Part shown: piece by piece, positions 57,525 to 64,000 of the stretch | Layout of the letters: the number at the start of each line of letters is the position of its first letter | Position numbering within the stretch: position 1 is the first letter of the stretch | NCBI GenBank assembly: GCA_963920635.1 | Contig: OY987298.1 | Coordinates: 149,518,257 to 149,582,256, forward strand | From: Pseudeuparius sepicola | Taxonomy: Eukaryota > Arthropoda > Insecta > Coleoptera > Anthribidae | Direction of reading: 5' to 3' | Length of the DNA: 64,000 nt | The notes under the pieces: model-generated | Seen by the model: only the letters and a program-made list of their open reading frames with translations | Told to the model about the DNA's origin: nothing | Database searches by the model: none | Made by a program: the position numbers and the translations under genes

Positions 57525-59160
57525 GAAATAATATGTGTGAAGATAAATATTTCCTTCGAGGCACTTTTCACTAAGAAAACATACATCATATTATACTGTA
57601 CAGGGTGTCCCATTTTGGGTGTTTTTGGGTGTTTTTCTCAAAAATCTCGGTTATTATTAAAGCTAGAGGGTTGCGGTTTTCACGTCACTGTACTACTTTT
57701 TTGAGAGAAATTTGGTGGACCAATCAGATTTTAGATAAGCTTTATAGTTTCCGCGCATTGGCTCAGGACTGAAATTTTCGATTTTTTGGAAACCTATCTC
57801 CTGGCTACAACTTATACAGGATGATTTTTTTAGGTCTACCACCGCGATTTTCTCGCTCATTTTGCGGCCTACAAAAGAAAACGTAAGAAACAAAAATGTG
57901 GCAATTTTGGACAGCTAAGTGGTGCTGCAAAAAAAATCGGCATCCATGGCCAACTTGTCGCGCAATATTAAAAAAAACTCAAATTGAGCAAAACTATTAA
58001 TGGCCGTGGAATGTTTATTTTAAGAGACAGAGAAAAACTTTTATATTGAAAATTGATGGCACTAAGAAGCTGTATGCAAAAGGGTACTCAGATAGTTTCA
58101 GAAAATTACACAGGGTCTTCGGCTCTCTTGAGGCTATGATTTTTTTTTTGTTTATTTCTTATTAAGCGATTTTCTCGCTTATTTTGGGCCGCACAGAAAA
58201 TATGTAAGAAAACAAAATATGGCAATTTTGGTCAGCGAGGCGACATTAAAAAAGGAATGGGCCTCCATACCCAACTTTTCGCGGTGTACTAAAAAAACCT
58301 AAAATCGACAAAAATTTCCATGGTCTCGAGAGAGCCGAAGACCCTGTGTAATTTGCTGAAACACTCTGAGCACCTGGGTGGATAAAGCTTCTCAGTGCCA
58401 TCAATTTTCAATATAAAAGTTTTTCGCTGTCTCTTAAAATAAACATTCCACGGCCATTAATAGTTTTGCTCAATTTGAGGTTTTTTAATAATGCGCGACA
58501 AGTTGGCCATGGATGCCGATTTCTTTTGCAGCACCACTTAGCTGTCGAAAATTGCCACATTTTTGTTTCTTAACGTTTTTTTTGTAGGCCGCAAAATGAG
58601 CGAGAAAATCGCGGTGGTAGACCTGAAAAAAATCATCCTGTATATATCGACAAATTTAATCAACTATTTTTATAGATTTTTTGGCTGTCTGTTTGTTGGT
58701 AGCGTTAATAGTTTTTGAGATATGAACCAAAGTTATATTTTTTTAAATGGAAACCATAGTTCATATCTCAAAAACTATTAACGCTACCAAAAAACTAATT
58801 ATTCCATTCGATTCTACGCCAAAATATCTATAAAAATAGTTGGTTAAATTTGTCGATATATGATATATATAAGTTGTAGCCAGGAGAGAGGTTTCCAAAA
58901 AATCGAAAATTTCAGTCCTGCGCAAATGCGCGGAAACTATAAAACTTATCTAAAATCTGATTGGTCCACCAAATTCCTCTCAAAAAAGTACTACAGTGAC
59001 GTGAAAACCGCAACCCTCTAGCTTTAATAATAACCGAGATTTTTGAGAAAAACACCCAAAAACACCCAAAATGGGACACCCTGTACAGTATAATATGATG
59101 TATGTTTTCTTAGTGAAAAGTGCCTCGAAGGAAATATTTATCTTCACACATATTATTTCA
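57525..59160. repeat. Palindrome outside and around the 57599-59085 element
   Basis: About 75 bp on each side of the TA element are perfect or near-perfect complements (AAGATAAATATTTCCTTCGA ... and its inverse). If the element and one TA are removed, they meet as ATCATATTATACTG-TA-CAG..., a palindrome centred on the insertion TA. Confidence 0.9.
57599..59085. mobile_element. Full-length palindromic TA element (1.49 kb)
   Basis: Ends TA-CAGGGTGTCCCATTTTGG and its complement. Almost every segment of the left half reappears inverted in the right half (for example CTCGCTCATTTTGCGGCC near 57853 and its partner near 58600). Two inner palindromes are visible around 58150 and 58700. No coding frame. 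Transcription through it would give a near-perfect hairpin RNA. Confidence 0.92.
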
Positions 59161-59165
59161 CATAT

Positions 59166-60534
59166 TTCAGTACAATAGTTAGGTACGGGAAACACTATAC
59201 CAATCTTCGTGTTGAAACTGTAAAAGTTTCCATCTCCAAAATGATAGACTAAATAGAATCTAATAGCATCTTTTAATTTTGTCTACTTCATTGTATATTG
59301 CCACTAATAATTACACTTTATATAAAATTCATTGGAGCATTTAAAAACGTATTAAAATAGAGAAGAATCAAATCAAATCAAAAAGGTTTTTATTAAATTA
59401 AGGCCAGTGAATACAACCACCAGATGCCTTACGTCACAATTTTGATTACTTTACATATAATAATATGTAAATAAAAAATAAGATATTTTTTATATTATGT
59501 GAAGAAACTAGTTTGTCTATGTGCAGTTTTAAGACTTTGTGGTGCGATTACACAAAGGAAGTATCTGTAAATATCATTATATTTAGTTCAAATACATCGG
59601 TGAGGTTCAAAAGGTCACAATGAGTTCAGAGGCGTTGCGCCTAGAAAGGAAACATTATAATTTATTGTCTTTTAGACTTATTACTCAGAATCCGTATTAT
59701 ACCTGAATTTATAGGGTGCTGATAGTAATCCTTGTGTGGAGTACCTATAAACCTCAATGAAAGGAAGTGTTCTTACTTTATCGATTTCTTTAACCATTAT
59801 TTCTAAAAATGTTTTTGCTTATGTCCCTCGTGGCCTTTACGGATACCTACTGATCAGCTATTGCCCCATCCTAAGGCAAGTTTTAATTTCGCATTGTAAA
59901 ATATGATGGTTATTTAAAAACTGCCTATAGATATTATTCTCCGTTTGAGGTAAAGCTACTATAGATTGCGTTTCTTCAGAAAACCAGTTGAGAATGGGCA
60001 TCATCTATTTGAAGTGTCGTACTACATTTTTTATTCGTTTGGTAGCGCCACTGGTTGGTTCATTGGCCCACCCACAACAAAAAACAAGTAGAAACCAAGA
60101 ATGTACCCTTTCCGTGTCTTTTACAACATAAAACCACGTGAAATCACAATCTAGCCAGCGCCGGATGGCCACCTGTCATCTGATAAGAGCCTTCTACCTC
60201 GCACTGAAAATATTACCCTGCTTAAGCGATCTCTGGTCCGGCTTAGGGTACCATCGTCCTCGGCCTAGGTAGTAGTAGAAGATGAAAATAAAAAGAAAAA
60301 TTCTTGATTTTTCACTTGGATTTTATGAAGAACCTCTAGAAACGACATTTGCTCGATTTTTTGGCCTTGGTTAAGCCAAAAATTAAAATAGAAATTTAAA
60401 TTTCCGCAACAATGCCGTCACTGTTCAGATAAACGAGGATACATGGAATAATTATGATAGTCCTATAATTTCTACTTCTAGGAAGCGATAGGGTACTCGA
60501 CTAAAGTCTACAAAACATAAAACAATTCCTGAAC
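59166..60534. other. Intergenic, no gene recognised
   Basis: AT-rich with a GC-richer patch at 60040-60260. No terminal repeats, domain or splice structure supported. Confidence 0.42.
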
Positions 60535-60872
60535 ACTTGCATAAGGCCCTACGATTAAATCTAAAAATTATATTTACGCAATTATAGCAAGTCTTTAGAC
60601 TTTTTTCCGAGCTTTTTTCTAAATTTGGCGGGAAAGTACTTATGACGTCACAAGTGTTTCATTTTTCACAAACAAAACAAATTTATAAAAAAATTGTCGC
60701 CAGCCCTTCGGGCTGTCTACCCGCACTACGCACTACATAAATTTATTCTGGTAAATTTCTTGTAAAATCAACTGACTGGCAGTGACAGGCCACGCCGCGC
60801 AGACTTGCAAGAAATGTTGCCAGCTTTCTCAACTGCAGGGCTTTCTTAGAGACGGCTGTGGCTGAGCTTTAG
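60535..60872 (+). repeat. Composite of two dispersed repeats
   Basis: 60535-60654 is the inverse of 18485-18620 (CTACGATTAAATC to ATGACGTCACAAGTG). 60655-60872 is copy 2 of the repeat at 46616-46870. The junction is at TTTCATTTTTCACAAAC. Confidence 0.78.
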
Positions 60873-61029
60873 TATTGCAAAAATGAAATAGTAGACGTGT
60901 TTGTCACGTCAAAATGATCCTCACAATAGGAAAAATGTTTTTTATAGGTTTGGAAAAAATGTTTTTATAGGTTTGGGAGTTTACGGCTACCAACCACTGA
61001 TTTGGCCGAAATATGCATATACACTAATA

Positions 61030-61891
61030 TACAGTGTGTCCACGGACTATACTTGTAAAATTTTTTATTTTCAATTCTTCGAAAAAAGTCATTCTTCATA
61101 AAAAAAGTCTGCTTGTTCTTAAAATAAAATTGGCATGGAAAAAGTTGACATTACTTATACTGGATGACCAGAAAATTAAAGAAACGTTAATTAGCATAAG
61201 AGTATACTACCTCTATTTGTAGAGATAATAAAAAAAGTTATAAAGAAAATTTGCTCAGCGTGGTAAGCTACTTAAGTGTACAAAATTTCAAAGCGTTAGG
61301 CCTACTTTGATTTTGATTGTATTCTCTTTTTTTTTGTCAAATAAATGGTTTTCTGTAAATAGCACGACAAAACTGTATTAAGAAAACTTTCCCAGAATGG
61401 AAAACTGTGCATGATGACAAAAATTTTACGATTCTAGGCCTACTTTGTATTTTGGAAAATATTGGAGGAAACGCAAAGTGGGCCTAGGATTGTCAAAAAA
61501 TTTTCCATCATACACAGTTTCGTATTCTGAGTAACTTTTATTTATAACTTTTGTCTTACTACCTACAGAAAATTATTTAATCGAAGAAAAACAAGAAAAA
61601 TATAAAAAAATCGAAGTAGGCCTAACGCTTTGAAATTTTGTACACTCAAGTAGCTTACCACGCTGAGCAAATTTTCTTCATAACTTTTTTCACTATCTCT
61701 ACAAATAGAGGTACCTAGTTTAACGTTTCTTTAATTTTCTGGTCACTCAGTATAAGTAATGTCAACTTTTTCCATGCCAATTTTAATTTTAAGAACAAGC
61801 AGACTTTTTTATGAAGAATGACTTTTTTCGAAGAATTGAAAATAAAAATTTTTACAAGTATAGTTAAGTCCATCCGTGGACACACTGTATG
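61030..61891. mobile_element. Palindromic TA element (862 bp)
   Basis: Ends TA-CAGTGTGTCCACGGAC and the complement of TA-CAGTGTGTCCACGGATGG. The arms pair over nearly the full length (TTCGAAAAAAGTCATTCTTC, CAAAATTTCAAAGCGTTAGG and others). TA at both junctions. Non-coding. Confidence 0.9.
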
Positions 61892-62689
61892 TATTATTAT
61901 TCGGAAATAATTGATTGATACAATAAAGCACAAAATATTTTTTTATTTTTATTATGAGAAAGGATTCGTCGCATTGTGAACTAAACAAATAAAATAATGA
62001 AATCAAACTTACGATTCATGCCATCTCGCTTTCAAATTTACAAGTTAAAGTGAAGCGCTGGGCTACCGGAAATAATCTTATTTGTGTTCAGTCAAATCAA
62101 GCGAATATAAAAATAAATATGCTTGCCAAATGCTCATCACCGACATGTGTAGTGCATTAATAACTCGAGGCGTTGAAACCAAATGGAATGCGACAATACA
62201 GAAACGACAAGCGATAGACACCGGCAAAATAAGCGGTAGACGTTCTGTGAAATTCATCAATGGACCTGCTATCTTTTTCATTGTTTTCTTATCGAATCAC
62301 GTTCGGATTGCGTTATCTGTCGCTTCGCAAGCACCATTCAACATTCAATTACTGAATGGAGAGGCGCAAAATAGTCGGTATCGAATTGATGACGTGTTGA
62401 ATTATATATCGCTGGTGAGGTGACGGAAAATGAAAATGCGATTTAGAATTTTGTTTGTTCATTGGATTCCTGGAATTTTGTTCGCCGATTTGTGGGGTTC
62501 GGGCTAGACGTAAAAATATAAATTTGTATTGGTCGAAATTTAATTTCATTCGTTTCAAATAATATGATATTAGACCGGGAGATAGTGACAGATTTTTGGA
62601 CGTGATTTTACTCAGTATGCCTTTCAAAGGGCATTATGTTGCGAGTTGTGAGAATATACGCAATATCTGCAATATATTTATAAATGTAT
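61892..62689. other. Unique sequence with an unrecognised open frame
   Basis: A 113-codon plus-strand frame (62082-62423, MCSVKSSEYKNKYACQML...) lies opposite a 67-codon minus-strand frame. Base composition is more balanced than around it, and the sequence is unique here. No domain or splice signal supports a gene, so I leave it uncalled. Confidence 0.3.
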
Positions 62690-64000
62690 TCCCATTTTAT
62701 TTAGCTACAACTGTTTTTTTCTCATTTAATATTTTCTATCTGTTTTCTATTATTTATTGTTCTTATTTTCCCCTCCCTCTTTTCTTCACCCTATATTTCT
62801 TTTTTTTCTTCTAAAAATACTGTTTCTTCTCTTCCCCTGAAATGACAGACGGCATAAATTCTCTATAGTGTCCATCTTTAAAACTGTACAAATCCGTAAA
62901 ATCTCCGTTTTTGGAGATAATTGCCTAAACTTTTTCTTGTTTGAAAGGCTTTCAAAAACCGCTTCTTTTGTTCTTCCTGCCATTTTCAAAATGAAAATCC
63001 AGAGCCGGCTGCGATTTTTTTATACCCGCGATTTTTTATTTAAAATCTGACCAAACAGCGTTAATCAGAACACTCAAAAACCCCCATATACAAAATTTGA
63101 ACAAAAAGTATACAGGGAGTTTCATTCTGTAGGGTGTCAAAGTTAAGCAAAATAGGAATGTTAAAGACATCTGGCTCAAATGTGCCATGAAATCTCTTCA
63201 AAACAATTGAATGGTCGACAGGACCACTCAAAATGTTGGTGTGAAAATATTTACTACAAAAATTTACAGGGTATTTGTCTCCGAGCCTGAGCCATCTCAA
63301 AACACTGAATTTTTATTAAATTTTATACTGGTCAGGAGTGTTCTGGAATCATTGAAAAAATATTAATAAACACAAAAGTAATTTATTTCTTTACAAAATG
63401 CCAACCAACAAATAAAAACAATTTAAATTACAACAAAGTCACTGTCTAAGATGATACATTTTCTGTGCGTTTCCAGTTGTGGCACACCACTGATATGTAG
63501 GTACTTACTGACTGGCAGGCTTCTGTATTTTTTAGATTTAGTTCGTTTATAGTGTGTGGAGCGGTTTTGATATACACGATTTTTGATAAGAACACTCTGT
63601 ATATTTTGTATTGGACCTTTGCACACCAACACTTTGAGTGGTCCTATTGGCCATTCAACTGTTTTGAAAGGATTCCATGGCCCACTTGACTTAGCAGATG
63701 CCTTTAAAACTCCCTGTATATTTTTTATTAAATTTTGGTATTAAGGGTTTTGTGGTGTTCTGATTAACGCTGTGGGGTCAGGTTTTAAATAAAAAAATCG
63801 CTAATGGTTTTCGTGAAAATCAAACAAAAAAAAAGTTTAGACCATTATCTCCAAAAATGAAGATTTTACTGATTTGTACAGTTTTAAAGTTGGACACCCT
63901 GTAGAGTCGTTTCTTATAATTATACATCTTTGAACTTATTTTGAATACCTAATTGAATTTAATTTGACATGGTAAACTTGTAAAGATCGTAATAGTAGTT
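62690..64000. repeat. Repeat unit R-D, copy B (interrupted, cut by window end)
   Basis: 62690-62867 and 63904-64000 match 6755-5750 in inverse orientation. Position 62800 shows the empty F2 site (AAATATAGGGTG). The 62868-63901 element interrupts it at a TA. Confidence 0.85.
62868..63901. mobile_element. Palindromic TA element (1.03 kb) with empty site
   Basis: The right end reads GGACACCCTG-TA. The left end starts GTGTCCATCTTTAAAACTG directly after TA and has lost the outer CAGG. The arms are complementary throughout (AACTGTACAAATC..., AGCGTTAATCAGAACAC...). The uninterrupted site at 5847-5870 reads ACTCTATAGAG, which shows insertion at, and duplication of, TA. Confidence 0.92.

Overview
This is a transposon-dense stretch of an insect nuclear genome. 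No rRNA, tRNA, CRISPR array, bacterial operon or intact long host gene is visible. The eukaryotic, arthropod assignment rests on AT-rich sequence with GT-AG introns, hAT, TA-flanked Tc1/mariner-like, Jockey and Penelope relics, THAP zinc-finger exons, and the short TAGGTACCTA-type motifs common in insect intergenic DNA. The order (Hemiptera, Coleoptera or other) cannot be decided from the window.

Layout, left to right. 1-2.5 kb: the end of a poly-G hAT element and a 1.33-kb hAT derivative. 3.2-6.7 kb: nested, almost fully palindromic TA-flanked elements inside a repeat unit that recurs inverted at 62.7-64 kb. 7.2-11.2 kb: two copies of a TIR family with 7-bp target duplications, with a decayed THAP copy between them. 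11.6-15.3 kb: a hAT MITE, two THAP first exons and a 1.24-kb TIR element. 16.5-20.4 kb: a LINE tail, another THAP-linked repeat, and a candidate exon split by a TIR element. 22.8-25.4 kb: a THAP-carrying repeat and a hAT nested in a TA element. 25.8-31 kb: a promoter-like tandem repeat, a Jockey tail, and TA elements nested in a repeat. 31.6-34.3 kb: a 572-bp tandem array. 36.8-38.2 kb: a large foldback with duplicated arms. 38.9-51.1 kb: three TIR elements carrying THAP exons, a Penelope tail, more 7-bp-TSD elements and a complete hAT deletion derivative. 52.1-59.1 kb: a hAT carrying an ATCGAT minisatellite, then a chain of long palindromes, one inside a hAT and one exactly at the centre of another palindrome. 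61-64 kb: two more palindromic elements, one with its empty site preserved at 5.8 kb.

The main theme is a set of DNA transposons whose 5' end encodes an intron-split THAP zinc finger. Three have both termini: 38.96-40.08, 42.62-44.09 and 48.44-51.05 kb. They have inverted repeats starting with CA and 7-bp target duplications (6/7 or 7/7 match). That architecture resembles the P-element superfamily (THAP at the N-terminus, about 31-bp TIRs, 8-bp duplications), but the duplication is 7 bp. Four further THAP first exons lie in the window, and two non-THAP TIR families also make 7-bp duplications. I infer a group of mostly non-autonomous P-like elements. No catalytic domain was found, so the superfamily is not proven.

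Host sequence, where present, is confined to unique GC-rich patches and a few exon-like open segments. I could not name a host gene.
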